Source: Ruminococcus sp.
Lineage (GTDB): Bacteria > Bacillota > Clostridia > Oscillospirales > Ruminococcaceae
Direction of reading: 5' to 3'
Length of the DNA stretch: 36,821 bases
Assembly: GCA_017626015.1 (NCBI GenBank)
Contig: JAGAJO010000002.1
Location: 1-36,821, forward strand
This document shows positions 14,560-24,039 of the stretch, piece after piece (the first letter of the stretch is position 1; each line of letters starts with the position of its first letter). The notes beneath the pieces were generated by a model. It did no database searches, was not told the DNA's origin, and worked only from the letters and a program-made list of their open reading frames with translations. The translations under genes were made by a program, and so were the position numbers.

Positions 14560-15850
14560 TGTCCTTTTCCTCCCCGTCATTTTCACTGTTGTTTCCGTCA
14601 TTTTTGGCTTTGCCGTCATCTGTGGATCCTTCCTGTACAGCATCCGATCCGCCGTCGTCCTCGTCCGACAGAATTGACTTATATTCCTCGCCCGAGACTT
14701 CGGTCTTATCCTTATCCTCGGCTTTTTTGATTGCTTCCCTGCGAACCTTTACTGCATTCTTTCCGAATTTTTCTTCGTACTCCTTTTCAAGCTCTGCAAA
14801 GCTTTCGCCCTTTGATTTTGCTTCGCTGATCTTCTTCTTCAGCTCTTTCTTTTCCTTCTGCTCATCGGCATATGAATTATATTCAGCAAGCTGAGCCTTT
14901 GAAAGCTCCGTTTCGTAGAAGAATTTATAGCTTCCGCTGCGGGATACCATACTCCTGAAAACGATGATCAGAACTATCGATGCGATCACGCAGGTGCCGG
15001 CAACAAGCTGAGATACCCTGATCTGTCCCAGATAAAGCGAATCTGTGCGGAGACCTTCTATGAAAAATCTTCCCAGACCGTACCAGCCGATGTACATAAG
15101 GAAAATCTCTCCGTCAAATTTTCTGTGGTTAAAATAAAAATGCAGCAGCACAAATCCCAGCAGGCACCATAGCGACTCATACAAAAAGCAGGGATGTATA
15201 GGTGAAAACTGATCCATATCTATCAGATCGTGATTGGCTATAAAGTTTGCGGTAGTCCAGCTCATCATTCCCCAGGGAGCGTCAGTATTTGTGCCGAAAG
15301 CCTCCTGATTGAAAAAGTTTCCCCAGCGGCCTATGCACTGACCTATGAGAAAGCAGGGCGCAACAACGTCCAGAAGTGCGATAAGCTTAAGCTTGCGGAG
15401 CTTTGCAATGATCCCGCCCACAAGTATCGCTCCGATAATTCCGCCGTAGATAGCAAGTCCGCCGTCACGGATATTGAAAAATTCCGAAAGCTTCATACCC
15501 TCGGTATTAAAAACGATATAGTAAAGCCTTGCACCCACTATTGCTCCGATGATACCTCCGATAACTGCGTCCGTCGCCCTGTCCGGGTCGATGCCTGCCG
15601 ACTTCATTTTGCGGAAGCCGTAGATCATCGCAAGCAGGATACCGAGAGCGATAAGAAAACCGTACCAGTAAATATCGATATCGGTACCGGGGATCGTGAA
15701 CATTACTCTGTCAATGCTTATTCCCTCTTTTAAAATGTTGTCACCGCTTCCGAAATTGGGGAAATAAACCTTGTCGGGATTCGCCTTCAGCATTTCCCTC
15801 GTTTCGGCAGTATCCGAAAGCGTCTGAATTAGCTGCGTCAAATGAAACAT
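14552..15850 (-). CDS. lgt: Prolipoprotein diacylglyceryl transferase with long acidic tail
   Basis: Lgt attaches diacylglycerol from phosphatidylglycerol to the lipobox Cys of prolipoproteins at the membrane. The core (about residues 55-300) has seven hydrophobic helices and the signature [14 protein letters not shown] at 170-183, plus GGLAIYGG at 130-137 and [11 protein letters not shown] near 261-271. The usual length is 260-290; this one has 432 residues. It has an N-terminal extension of some 45 residues and a tail of about 130 after the last helix: first a Lys/Glu-rich, probably coiled-coil stretch, then a very acidic Asp/Gly/Asn/Ser-rich end. AAGGAG precedes the start. A lipoprotein that would be its substrate is encoded at 26708-28063. 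Confidence 0.95.
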   Translation of the reverse strand: MFHLTQLIQTLSDTAETREMLKANPDKVYFPNFGSGDNILKEGISIDRVMFTIPGTDIDIYWYGFLIALGILLAMIYGFRKMKSAGIDPDRATDAVIGGIIGAIVGARLYYIVFNTEGMKLSEFFNIRDGGLAIYGGIIGAILVGGIIAKLRKLKLIALLDVVAPCFLIGQCIGRWGNFFNQEAFGTNTDAPWGMMSWTTANFIANHDLIDMDQFSPIHPCFLYESLWCLLGFVLLHFYFNHRKFDGEIFLMYIGWYGLGRFFIEGLRTDSLYLGQIRVSQLVAGTCVIASIVLIIVFRSMVSRSGSYKFFYETELSKAQLAEYNSYADEQKEKKELKKKISEAKSKGESFAELEKEYEEKFGKNAVKVRREAIKKAEDKDKTEVSGEEYKSILSDEDDGGSDAVQEGSTDDGKAKNDGNNSENDGEEKDNG

Positions 15851-15889
15851 TCTGAAATCTCTCCTTAGCTGAAAATAAATGTCATGATT

Positions 15890-17167
15890 TTAAATAGTCT
15901 CAACTATTGAAATCGCCGAATTGTCCTCGTTGAAAAGCTCGTCAAGAGCCTTCATGCAGTCCTCGGGAGTTATGGCGGCGAGCTGCTCGGCGGAATCAAA
16001 CACGGACGTGCCGTTGAAATAGCTCTCCACCATGCTGTCGGCGCAGTTTTCAACGTTATTGAGCGACCTGATTATCCCTCCGTATTTTGAACGTTTCAGC
16101 ATTTCAAAACGCTCCCTGTCAAGACCTTCCTTTTTCACACGCCTTATCTCCTTCATCAGGCGGCTGCGGACCTCCTCAGGATCGTGGGACTCGCCGGATA
16201 TTATACAGCTGAAAAAGCTGCCTGTACCGGAAAATTCCTCAAAGCCGAACTGAGAATTTATAAGTCCCTCGTCGAAAAGCTCTTTGTGCAACGGAGACGT
16301 TGAACCGATCAGCAGCTGCATGAGTAGCGAAGCGGCAATTCCCCGCTTTTCGTATTCCACGCCGCTGCAGGGCTTGCTTTTGAATCCTATGCTGAAAAGC
16401 GGAACTCCCACAGGAAATTTTGCCGTTATCTTCTTGCGTCCAACGCCCTCAGGCTCCTGCGGGAAAGCCGTTTCAAGATTTATATTTTTACTTGGCTTAA
16501 GCAGTCTGTCGCATATCTCTATTACCCTGTCCTCGTCAACGTTGCCTGCAATGGACAGCACCATATTGTTCAGATTATAAAACGTATTGTAGCAGTCGTA
16601 CAGAAGCTCGGGAGTGATCCGTGAGATAGACTCCACTGTTCCCGCAATATCTATTCTTACCGGATGATCGACATACATCGCCCTTATCAGATTAAGAAAG
16701 CACTGTCTTTCTGGAGAATCGTCATACATCTTGATCTCCTGCGCAATGATCCCCTGTTCCTTGTCAACGCTTTCCTTGGTGAAATAAGGCTTCTGAACAA
16801 AATCCAGCAGTATCTCCAGCGACTGCTCCCAGTTATCCGACGTGCTGAAAGTATACGCCGTTTCATCAAACGACGTAAAAGCATTGGCGCTTGCGCCGGT
16901 TTTTGCGTACAGATCAAAAACGTCAGTGTCTTCGTTTTCAAAGAGCTTATGCTCGAGATAATGGGCTATTCCTTCCGGAACATCAATGAAATCTCCGGTT
17001 TTATCGGTCCTGAAGCGTGTATTTATTGATCCGTACTTTGTGGCAAACAACGCCTCCGTAGTAGAAAAGCCCTCCATTTTCCAGATGAGCAGATCAAGTC
17101 CGGACGGATGATGAATAACGCTGTACTGCTCTCCAAGAGCGTCGTTTCTGATTATCTCCCTATTCAT
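15890..17167 (-). CDS. ymfH: M16-family zinc metallopeptidase, YmfH type
   Basis: The 425-residue protein is a clan ME (insulinase-like) peptidase with the inverted zinc motif HYLEH (H69, E72, H73) and the likely third ligand E144 in EIKMYDD. The whole has the two-domain M16 fold. Together with the upstream partner it matches the paired ymfF-ymfH genes of Bacillus, which database names link to EF-P modification; that role is from naming and is not shown here. The start codon overlaps the partner's stop by 8 nt (ATGAATAG). It probably works as a heterodimer with that partner, this subunit providing catalysis. Confidence 0.88.
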   Translation of the reverse strand: MNREIIRNDALGEQYSVIHHPSGLDLLIWKMEGFSTTEALFATKYGSINTRFRTDKTGDFIDVPEGIAHYLEHKLFENEDTDVFDLYAKTGASANAFTSFDETAYTFSTSDNWEQSLEILLDFVQKPYFTKESVDKEQGIIAQEIKMYDDSPERQCFLNLIRAMYVDHPVRIDIAGTVESISRITPELLYDCYNTFYNLNNMVLSIAGNVDEDRVIEICDRLLKPSKNINLETAFPQEPEGVGRKKITAKFPVGVPLFSIGFKSKPCSGVEYEKRGIAASLLMQLLIGSTSPLHKELFDEGLINSQFGFEEFSGTGSFFSCIISGESHDPEEVRSRLMKEIRRVKKEGLDRERFEMLKRSKYGGIIRSLNNVENCADSMVESYFNGTSVFDSAEQLAAITPEDCMKALDELFNEDNSAISIVETI

Positions 17168-18440
17168 TTGAGCAGTCCTCCTCCGGTCTCAGAATATATA
17201 CGGTATCCGCCTTGAAGCTTTTTGCGCACTCGATGACCTGTTCTCTTGTGATACCTCTTATTATTTCCGCCACCTCGTCGGGAGTATAGCTTGTACCCCT
17301 GGTATTCTGCGCCTCGAACCAGCCTGCGGTATCCCACTCGGAATCGTAGTTGGATCTGAACGCTCCGCAGATATAAAGCTTGGTATTTTCAAGCTCCTCA
17401 TCGGTGAACTCGCCTCTGCATACCGCCTCCAGCTGAAGTTCTATCGCCTCTTTCGCCTTTTGTATATTCTGCGTTTCAACTCCGCTGTCGATAACGAGCG
17501 TTCCCTTAAGATCCATATACATAGCGGAGCAGTAATAGCACAGCGAAAGCTTTTCCCGGACATTTGAAAAAAGCTTTGAAAACGGCGTTCCGCCAAGAAG
17601 CATTGTAAAAAGCTTGCATACATATATATCCGGATAATCAGATTTATACGTCATAAACATCTTGCTCTGATTTACGGACATTTTCTCGCAGACCTCCCTT
17701 ACGGAGTCCTTGACGGGAGAATTTGTGCGGTAGACAATCTCTTCCACATTCTCTCTTTCCAGCTTTGAAAATGCGTCCTTTATCATATCCACCGCTTCGT
17801 CTATCCCTCCGCCGCCGCAAACGGTTATTTCTATTGCGGCGCTTCGCAGGAGATATTTATACTGTCTTAAAACGTCCTCCTGGGAGATCTTCTGCGCCAG
17901 TTCCAATGTGCCTGACGGAGAGATCGCCGCAGGCTCTCCTTCAAAAATATCAGCCTTAGCCTTTAAAAATGCGTAGGAACGCTTTTCATTGACGGAAGCG
18001 GCGATGTTGTCTATAAGCTCCTGCTTTCTCAGTCGAAAATAATTTTCGTTGAATTTTCCGTCGGTGAGATCAGGACTTAAAATGCACAGCAAAAGCTGTC
18101 TTACGACCTCGGTGGAGATGATCTCTCCTCCCATAGTATATTTATCGCCTATGGGACTGGTAGAAAAGCCTGATACCTGATAGTCCCCCAGAGCGTTTGA
18201 AACAGCCCCTACTGAAGTGCCGTAAAGCCATGCAAACTTCTGCGAAAGCTCGGTACGGGACTTTATCTCGGAATTTGAAGTGACCAGCAGCAGGGGAAGC
18301 AGCGCATTGGCGCATACAGAGTCCTCCCTGAGTCTGGTGATAAATTTTATTCTTATGTTATTTGGCTTGAATTTAGGATCGTAGATCTCGTTAAGATTTA
18401 TCCCCTTGCCTATCTGTGTTCTTTTAAATGAAACTGACAT
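17160..18440 (-). CDS. ymfF: M16-like non-catalytic partner, YmfF type
   Basis: The 426-residue product has the M16 fold but no HxxEH zinc motif anywhere, as in the non-catalytic members of M16 heterodimers. The C-terminal part keeps the peptidase-chamber segment VREKLSLCYYCSAMY and the preceding GGTPFSKLFSNVREK. In other M16 pairs such a subunit contributes the Arg/Tyr residues that hold substrate. I choose the ATG at 18440 (MSVSFKRTQIG), since AGGAG lies seven bases upstream; the longer frame to 18488 has no such site. It overlaps the catalytic partner by 8 nt. Confidence 0.85.
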   Translation of the reverse strand: MSVSFKRTQIGKGINLNEIYDPKFKPNNIRIKFITRLREDSVCANALLPLLLVTSNSEIKSRTELSQKFAWLYGTSVGAVSNALGDYQVSGFSTSPIGDKYTMGGEIISTEVVRQLLLCILSPDLTDGKFNENYFRLRKQELIDNIAASVNEKRSYAFLKAKADIFEGEPAAISPSGTLELAQKISQEDVLRQYKYLLRSAAIEITVCGGGGIDEAVDMIKDAFSKLERENVEEIVYRTNSPVKDSVREVCEKMSVNQSKMFMTYKSDYPDIYVCKLFTMLLGGTPFSKLFSNVREKLSLCYYCSAMYMDLKGTLVIDSGVETQNIQKAKEAIELQLEAVCRGEFTDEELENTKLYICGAFRSNYDSEWDTAGWFEAQNTRGTSYTPDEVAEIIRGITREQVIECAKSFKADTVYILRPEEDCSNE

Positions 18441-18528
18441 TAAGATTCTCCTATCGGATAAATTAAGATACTCTTTACAGTATACCACATTTTATTTTAT
18501 ATTTCCATACTTTTCACAAGAATTTCAT

Positions 18529-18696
18529 TTATTCTGCCACTATATATACGAAATTTTCCCACCGGAGTACCGTGCCCTCGTCAGTCTCCTCCGGCAGCAG
18601 CGCCCTTGCCATAAGGATCTCCTCGCCGGTTTCGGTATCTACCAGATGAGCGTAGTCACCGTCTATCCTTTTCGTCATATATGTTTTAGGCTCCAT
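18529..18696 (-). CDS. DUF3006-like small protein
   Basis: A 55-residue frame (MEPKTYMTKRIDGDYAHL...) starts 5 nt after the dnaE stop codon. AGGAAG, which includes the last codons of dnaE, serves as ribosome site. The order 'RIDGDYAHLVDTETGEE, then LLPEETDEGTVLRW' matches the pattern of DUF3006 proteins (R-x-E/D-G-x-YA-x-L, a turn, P-x-x-x-x-E-G-x-V/L), which are about 70 residues and form a small beta structure of unknown function. No membrane segment is seen. Its closeness to dnaE suggests cotranscription. The frame is short, so the reading is supported mainly by the family pattern and the spacing. Confidence 0.72.
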   Translation of the reverse strand: MEPKTYMTKRIDGDYAHLVDTETGEEILMARALLPEETDEGTVLRWENFVYIVAE

Positions 18697-18701
18697 TTCA
18701 A

Positions 18702-21700
18702 TTACTTCCTTTCCATAAATGCAGCGTTTTTTTCACCGACGATAAGCTGAAGCTCCTTTACGCTCTGAGGAGTGATCCTTATTGTCGGCGCAGTTTTTAT
18801 TCCCGTGGTCTTTTTTATATCTTCAAAATATATAACAAGCCTGTTATTAGAGGCTGGGTCAGAAAGCTCCTCAGCCTTTTTCTTCACACCGGCAATGACA
18901 TTCCTGTCACCGGAGGTCAGCCTGAGACACAGATTTTTATTTTCAGCTTGCTGAGCGAAACGTTCTCCCGTTTCGATATGCTCCGCAAGCAGCTTGGGAT
19001 TTTCGTCCTCCTTACAGGATATTTTCCCTTTTATGTGAAGTACGGCTCTGTCCTTAAGGATACCTGCGGTGACGGAATACAAATTCGGAAAAACCACGAT
19101 CTCCAGTGAGGAATATTTATCCTCAAGCTGCAAAAAACACATAGCGTCCCCTTTTTTTGTTTTAAGAAGCTTTTTATGAGTCAGCATCCCTATAAAGTCC
19201 ACAGCGGAGCCGTCAGCAAAGGGAGCACCCTTATGTCTCGGATCGGGATCTGCATTTTCTATGATCTCCCTGGAAGTAGCAAATCTGGACGCAAGAGCAT
19301 AGGAAACATATTCGTCGATAGGGTGGGCTGAAACGTACATTCCCAGCGCCTCATGCTCAAACTCCAGCAGCTGCGCAGACGGAAATTCTCCGCACGGCTC
19401 TATCTGTCTGTCCAGACTGTTTTTCTCATCTCCCATGCCGAAGAAATCCAGCTGTCCCTCCATACGCTGACTGCTTTGCTGCAAAACATCGTTCATAACG
19501 GTCTCGCAGGCGTTGAGCATTTCCCTTCGGTTGTTGGGAAAGCAGTCAAAGGCTCCTCCTTTTATCAGCGCTTCGACTGTTCTTGTGTGCATATCTCTGC
19601 CGTGCATACGTCTGCAAAAATCCTGAAGAGATACAAAATCACCGCCGCTGTTCCTTTCCCGGATTATACCCGCTATTGCTCCCTCTCCCAGACTTTTCAC
19701 CGCCAGCAGAGCAAATCTTATACCCTCCGGTTCGCTTACAAAACCCCGTTCGCTTTTATTGATATCCAAGGGCAGGATCTTTACACCGTTCTTTCCTGCG
19801 TCGGCAATATATCCGAAAAGCTTTTCCGTACTTTCCAGCAGGGCGTTGGTCATCAGCGCCGACATATATTCCTTGTAAAAATGGCACTTAAGGTACGCCG
19901 TCTGATAGGATATTGTGGCGTATGCCGCAGCGTGGGATTTGTTAAAGGCGTATTTTGCAAAGGACGACATCTCGTCAAATATCTCATTTGCGGTTTTTTC
20001 GGGTACTCCGTTTGCCACCGCTCCGCAGCACTGACTTCCGTCGCCCCATAAAAAGGCCTTCCGCTCGTTTTCCAAAACGTCGGCTTTTTTCTTTGCCATT
20101 GCACGTCTTACAAGATCCGCCCTGCCGTAGGAATATCCCGCAAGGGTGCGGAATATCTGCATTACCTGCTCCTGATAAACTATGCAGCCGTAGGTAACTT
20201 TAAGTATATCCTTCAGAAGCGGATGCTTATAGGTCACAAGCTCCGGATTATGCCTGTTGCGTATATAGGTGGATATTGAATTCATAGGTCCGGGACGGTA
20301 CAGCGAGATCACTGCTATAAGATCCTCTATCCCCACCGGCTTGAGCTTCATTACCGTTGCCGTCATTCCTGCACTTTCAAACTGAAAAACGCCCTCAGTG
20401 CGCCCCTGAGAAAACATTCCGTAAACCTCCGGATCGTCCTGCGGGATACCGTCTATATCAAAATCCGGCTGCTTTTTTCTGACCTCCTCACAGCAGTGCT
20501 TTATGATCGTCAGATTCCTCAGTCCCAGAAAATCTATTTTAAGAAGTCCGAGCCTCTCCAGCACCGTCATGGTGTACTGAGTTGATATCTGTCCGTCTCT
20601 TGCATAAAGAGGAACATATGAATCCACCGGATCCTTGGTGATGACGACTCCCGCAGCATGGGTGGAAACGTTTCTGGGCATTCCTTCGATCCTGATCGCT
20701 GTATCGATAAGCTCACGGATTTTGCTGTCCTCGTTATACAGCTGCTTAAGCTCGGGAACATTTTCCACCGAAAGGCTGAGCGGCTCTCCCCTCGGGACTT
20801 TTTTTGCTATCATATCTCCTGTCTGATAGGACATTCCCATTGCCCTCGCAGCGTCTCTCACAGCCTGTTTTGCGGCGAGAGTTCCGAAAGTAACTATCTG
20901 CGCCACATGATCCGATCCGTACTTGTCCACAACGTAGTCAATGACCTGCTGTCTGCCCTCCATACAGAAGTCTATATCGAAATCAGGCATGGAAACTCTT
21001 TCGGGATTCAGAAATCTCTCAAACAGCAGATTATATTTCAGCGGATCTATTCCCGTTATACCGATACAGTATGCGCAGAGACTTCCCGCCCCCGAGCCTC
21101 GTCCCGGGCCGACCGGTATGCCGTGTTTTTTTGCATAGTTTATAAAATCCCACACAATAAGGTAATAGTCGGTATAGCCCATATGGGTTATGACATCAAG
21201 CTCGTATTCCAGACGGCTGACGGCTTCCCTGTCAGGATCTCCGTAGCGCTTGTACAAACCCTCTCTGCACATATCCCGCAGGAATTTTTCGTTATCCTCC
21301 GCACCGTCGATGCGGATATACGGCAGCTTTGTTTTGCCGAATTCAAAGGAAACGCTGCATCTGTCGGCAATTCTGACAGTATTTTCGATTGCCTGCGGCT
21401 GATAGGGAAAAAGCTCCGCCATTTCCTCTCCCGACTTGACGTAAAATTCCTCAGTGGGAAATTCCAGCTTTGAGGGGTCGTTAACGGTAGTTGCCGTAGA
21501 AATGCACATTAAGACCTTTTGTGTTTCCGAATCCTCTTTTCTGAGATAGTGACAGTCGTTGGTGGCACAAAGAGGTATCCCCGTTTCAGCGGAAAGCTTT
21601 ATCAGTCCCGGGATTATCCGCTGCTGCTCGGCAAAACGGTGATTCTGTATCTCTATAAAATAATTGTCCCTGCCGAAAATATCACGATATTTCAGAGCAG

Positions 21701-22172
21701 TCTCCTTAGCGCCCTGATAATTTCCGTCGGAAAGCTTTCTCGGGATCTCCCCCGCAAGGCAGGCGGACAGACAGATAAGTCCCCCGCTGTATTTTCTCAG
21801 AAGCTCCTCGTCCACACGGGGTTTTCCGTAAAACCCCTCGGTATAGCTCAGTGAAACGAGCTTGATAAGATTTTTGTATCCCGTATTATTTTCGCACAGC
21901 AGCACCAGATGATACGGACGGCTGTCGATCCCCGATACCTTGTCCAGCCTCGACCTCGGAGCGACATACACCTCACAGCCTATTATCGCCTTTATCCCGG
22001 CATCACAGCAGGCGTTGTAAAACTCCACTGCGGCAAACATATTTCCGTGGTCGGTCACAGCGACCGCCTTCTGCCCAAGCTCCTTTACACGCAAAACAAG
22101 CTCCTTTATACGGCAGGCGCCGTCAAGGAGCGAATATTCACTGTGAAGATGAAGATGTACAAAATCGGGCAT
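18702..22172 (-). CDS. dnaE: DNA polymerase III alpha subunit, DnaE type
   Basis: The 1156-residue C-family replicative polymerase has an N-terminal PHP domain (LHLHSEYSLLDG at 7-18 and later His/Asp motifs). The palm has PGRGSGAGSLCAY (356-368) and the catalytic Asp pair in PDFDIDF (396-402). The finger and beta-binding regions follow (GVFQFESAGM, FNKSHAAAYA), then a C-terminal OB-like domain (about 985-1060). Length is that of DnaE; it lacks the proofreading exonuclease insertion of PolC. In Firmicutes DnaE usually extends primers alongside PolC. It starts 2 nt after the whiA stop codon and is followed closely by the DUF3006-like gene, so it belongs to the hprK-to-dnaE run. Confidence 0.98.
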   Translation of the reverse strand: MPDFVHLHLHSEYSLLDGACRIKELVLRVKELGQKAVAVTDHGNMFAAVEFYNACCDAGIKAIIGCEVYVAPRSRLDKVSGIDSRPYHLVLLCENNTGYKNLIKLVSLSYTEGFYGKPRVDEELLRKYSGGLICLSACLAGEIPRKLSDGNYQGAKETALKYRDIFGRDNYFIEIQNHRFAEQQRIIPGLIKLSAETGIPLCATNDCHYLRKEDSETQKVLMCISTATTVNDPSKLEFPTEEFYVKSGEEMAELFPYQPQAIENTVRIADRCSVSFEFGKTKLPYIRIDGAEDNEKFLRDMCREGLYKRYGDPDREAVSRLEYELDVITHMGYTDYYLIVWDFINYAKKHGIPVGPGRGSGAGSLCAYCIGITGIDPLKYNLLFERFLNPERVSMPDFDIDFCMEGRQQVIDYVVDKYGSDHVAQIVTFGTLAAKQAVRDAARAMGMSYQTGDMIAKKVPRGEPLSLSVENVPELKQLYNEDSKIRELIDTAIRIEGMPRNVSTHAAGVVITKDPVDSYVPLYARDGQISTQYTMTVLERLGLLKIDFLGLRNLTIIKHCCEEVRKKQPDFDIDGIPQDDPEVYGMFSQGRTEGVFQFESAGMTATVMKLKPVGIEDLIAVISLYRPGPMNSISTYIRNRHNPELVTYKHPLLKDILKVTYGCIVYQEQVMQIFRTLAGYSYGRADLVRRAMAKKKADVLENERKAFLWGDGSQCCGAVANGVPEKTANEIFDEMSSFAKYAFNKSHAAAYATISYQTAYLKCHFYKEYMSALMTNALLESTEKLFGYIADAGKNGVKILPLDINKSERGFVSEPEGIRFALLAVKSLGEGAIAGIIRERNSGGDFVSLQDFCRRMHGRDMHTRTVEALIKGGAFDCFPNNRREMLNACETVMNDVLQQSSQRMEGQLDFFGMGDEKNSLDRQIEPCGEFPSAQLLEFEHEALGMYVSAHPIDEYVSYALASRFATSREIIENADPDPRHKGAPFADGSAVDFIGMLTHKKLLKTKKGDAMCFLQLEDKYSSLEIVVFPNLYSVTAGILKDRAVLHIKGKISCKEDENPKLLAEHIETGERFAQQAENKNLCLRLTSGDRNVIAGVKKKAEELSDPASNNRLVIYFEDIKKTTGIKTAPTIRITPQSVKELQLIVGEKNAAFMERK

Positions 22173-22174
22173 AG

Positions 22175-23128
22175 CTATTCCTCTTTTAATTCCTTATTTG
22201 CCGTTTCCATTCCTTTTTCACGCCTTATCCTGTCTGCGATCTCCGCAAGCTTCTGAAGTCTGTGATTTGCGCCGGAGCGTGAGATCGGCGGATCAAGCGC
22301 CGCTCCAAGCTCCTTAAGATTAAAGTCGGGATTGTCATAGCGTATCCGTGCTATTTCCTTTAAATTTTCAGGCAGACTGCCTATCCCCATAGTGGAATCG
22401 ATTATCTCGATATCCGCTATCTGCTTTTCCGCTGCCCTCAGGGATTTTTCGATATTGGCGTTATCACAGTTGACAGCTCGGTTTATCTTGTTGCGCATAT
22501 CCTTGAACATTTTTACGTTCATAAGCTCCATAGATGACATAGAAGCTCCCATAAGCGTGAGCATATCTATAATGTTCTCAGACTCCTTTAAATATACGAT
22601 CTGAGCGTTTTTTCTCTCCACGTGCTTCGGTACTATCCCATAGCTGTCAATAAGCAGCAGTCCGAGATCGTTGCACATATCCAGAGCGGGCATAACGAAT
22701 TCCATATGATATTTTTTTTCGGGATTGTTTACCGAGCCGCAGGCAAGAAATATCCCGGCTATCAGCTGCGGATAATATTTTTTCTTTGGCAGCCGCTGCA
22801 TATCCAGCCTTCTCATCGGATCTATACCCAAAAGACCGAGCAGTCTGCCGCAGTCCTCTCCGCAGATCTCAATGCTGTACAGCACCACTCCGTTTTTTCT
22901 GTCTGCCTCATAGACCTTTGCCGCATTTTCGCAGTTTAAGAGCCTTGATATGTTATTTACAAAAAAATCGGCACACTGCTTGTTTTCCGTCAGGAAAAGA
23001 ATATGCTCATCGCTCAGGCTGTTGCAGCAGCATAGCATACCCGTAAGACAGGCGTCCGCCTTCTGTCTTGTATTTATCTTCTGAATGATCTCCGTTTTTA
23101 CGTTATAAGAAAATGAAAGTTCCTCCAA
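22175..23128 (-). CDS. whiA: WhiA, sporulation/cell-division regulator
   Basis: The 317-residue protein has the WhiA layout: an N-terminal domain related to LAGLIDADG homing endonucleases but without their catalytic residues (LAGxF-like segment IAGIFLACGSVNNPEKKYHMEFV near 134-156), and a C-terminal helix-turn-helix (about 270-305, FNLKELGAALDPPISRSGANHRLQKL). In Streptomyces WhiA is a transcription factor for sporulation septation. In Bacillus it affects division and chromosome segregation. It is placed 12 nt after rapZ and 2 nt before dnaE; the rapZ-whiA pairing is a standard Firmicutes arrangement. Confidence 0.97.
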   Translation of the reverse strand: MEELSFSYNVKTEIIQKINTRQKADACLTGMLCCCNSLSDEHILFLTENKQCADFFVNNISRLLNCENAAKVYEADRKNGVVLYSIEICGEDCGRLLGLLGIDPMRRLDMQRLPKKKYYPQLIAGIFLACGSVNNPEKKYHMEFVMPALDMCNDLGLLLIDSYGIVPKHVERKNAQIVYLKESENIIDMLTLMGASMSSMELMNVKMFKDMRNKINRAVNCDNANIEKSLRAAEKQIADIEIIDSTMGIGSLPENLKEIARIRYDNPDFNLKELGAALDPPISRSGANHRLQKLAEIADRIRREKGMETANKELKEE

Positions 23129-23140
23129 CCTTAAAACCTC

Positions 23141-23998
23141 TTATCTTATATCTATGTCCCTGTGGATTATCCTTATATTATGTCCCTGCTGCCTGAGATG
23201 CTCCGCCATAGCCTCTGAAAAGGTAACGCTCCTGTGCTTTCCGCCCGTGCAGCCGAAAGCTATTACAAGCTGGGACTTGCCCTCCTTTTCATATAGTGGG
23301 ATAAGATAATCTATAAGATCCTCAAGCTTCTTAAGCAGCTCCTGCGCCTCGGGAAAGCTGAGAACGTATCCGGAGACCTCCCTGTCCAGTCCCGTTTTAT
23401 TTTTAAGCTCCGGGATATAAAATGGATTAGGCAGACATCTCACATCAAACATCAGGTCAACGTCGTTTGCGGAGCCGTACTTGAATCCGAAGGAACGAAC
23501 ATCTATCCGCATAAAATCGTCGTTTTCCAGAAAAATGGAATAGATATCCTCCTTAAATGCGGCAGCCGGCGTGCCGCTTGTATCTATATAGTAATCTGCG
23601 CTGCCCTTTACGTTCAGCAGCAGCTCCCGCTCCGTCTCTATAGCCTTTCTTATATTGCCGTAGGAGATCTCGTCCAACGGATGCTTTCTTCTGGTTTCCT
23701 TGTACCGTCTGACAATGGTATCGTCCGAACAGTCAAGAAATAGGATCTTTACATTCAGTCCCATTGCCCTCATATCGTTTACCGCATCCTGAAGCTTTAA
23801 GAAAAGATCCCCTCCGCGTATATCCACCACAAAAGCGACCTTGTCGATCTTACCGCCCGACTGACCGCATATTTCCGCAAACTTTACCATAAGCTCCGGC
23901 GGCATATTATCGATACAGTAATAGCCGATATCCTCCAACACATTGACTGCCGTGGATTTTCCCGATCCGGACATTCCCGTAACAATTACAAACTGCAT
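23141..23998 (-). CDS. rapZ: RapZ/YvcJ-family nucleotide-binding protein
   Basis: The 285-residue protein has an N-terminal P-loop (GMSGSGKST at 8-16), a Walker B-like region (KILFLDCSDDTIVRRYKETRRKHPL), and the family's C-terminal domain with IAFGCTGGKHRSVTFSEAMAEHL. In E. coli RapZ guides RNase E to the GlmZ small RNA and so sets glucosamine-6-phosphate synthase; in Bacillus the YvcJ protein binds and hydrolyses GTP and affects competence. Its neighbours murB and whiA fit a link to cell-wall precursor control. It starts 41 nt after murB. Confidence 0.97.
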   Translation of the reverse strand: MQFVIVTGMSGSGKSTAVNVLEDIGYYCIDNMPPELMVKFAEICGQSGGKIDKVAFVVDIRGGDLFLKLQDAVNDMRAMGLNVKILFLDCSDDTIVRRYKETRRKHPLDEISYGNIRKAIETERELLLNVKGSADYYIDTSGTPAAAFKEDIYSIFLENDDFMRIDVRSFGFKYGSANDVDLMFDVRCLPNPFYIPELKNKTGLDREVSGYVLSFPEAQELLKKLEDLIDYLIPLYEKEGKSQLVIAFGCTGGKHRSVTFSEAMAEHLRQQGHNIRIIHRDIDIR

Positions 23999-24039
23999 AG
24001 CTTAGTCCTTTCCTGATAAATAAACTTAGGGCAATACCC

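Noticed and set aside
20658-21473. A 271-codon open frame on the plus strand
   Set aside because: Opposite the catalytic palm of DnaE; no start signal or similarity.
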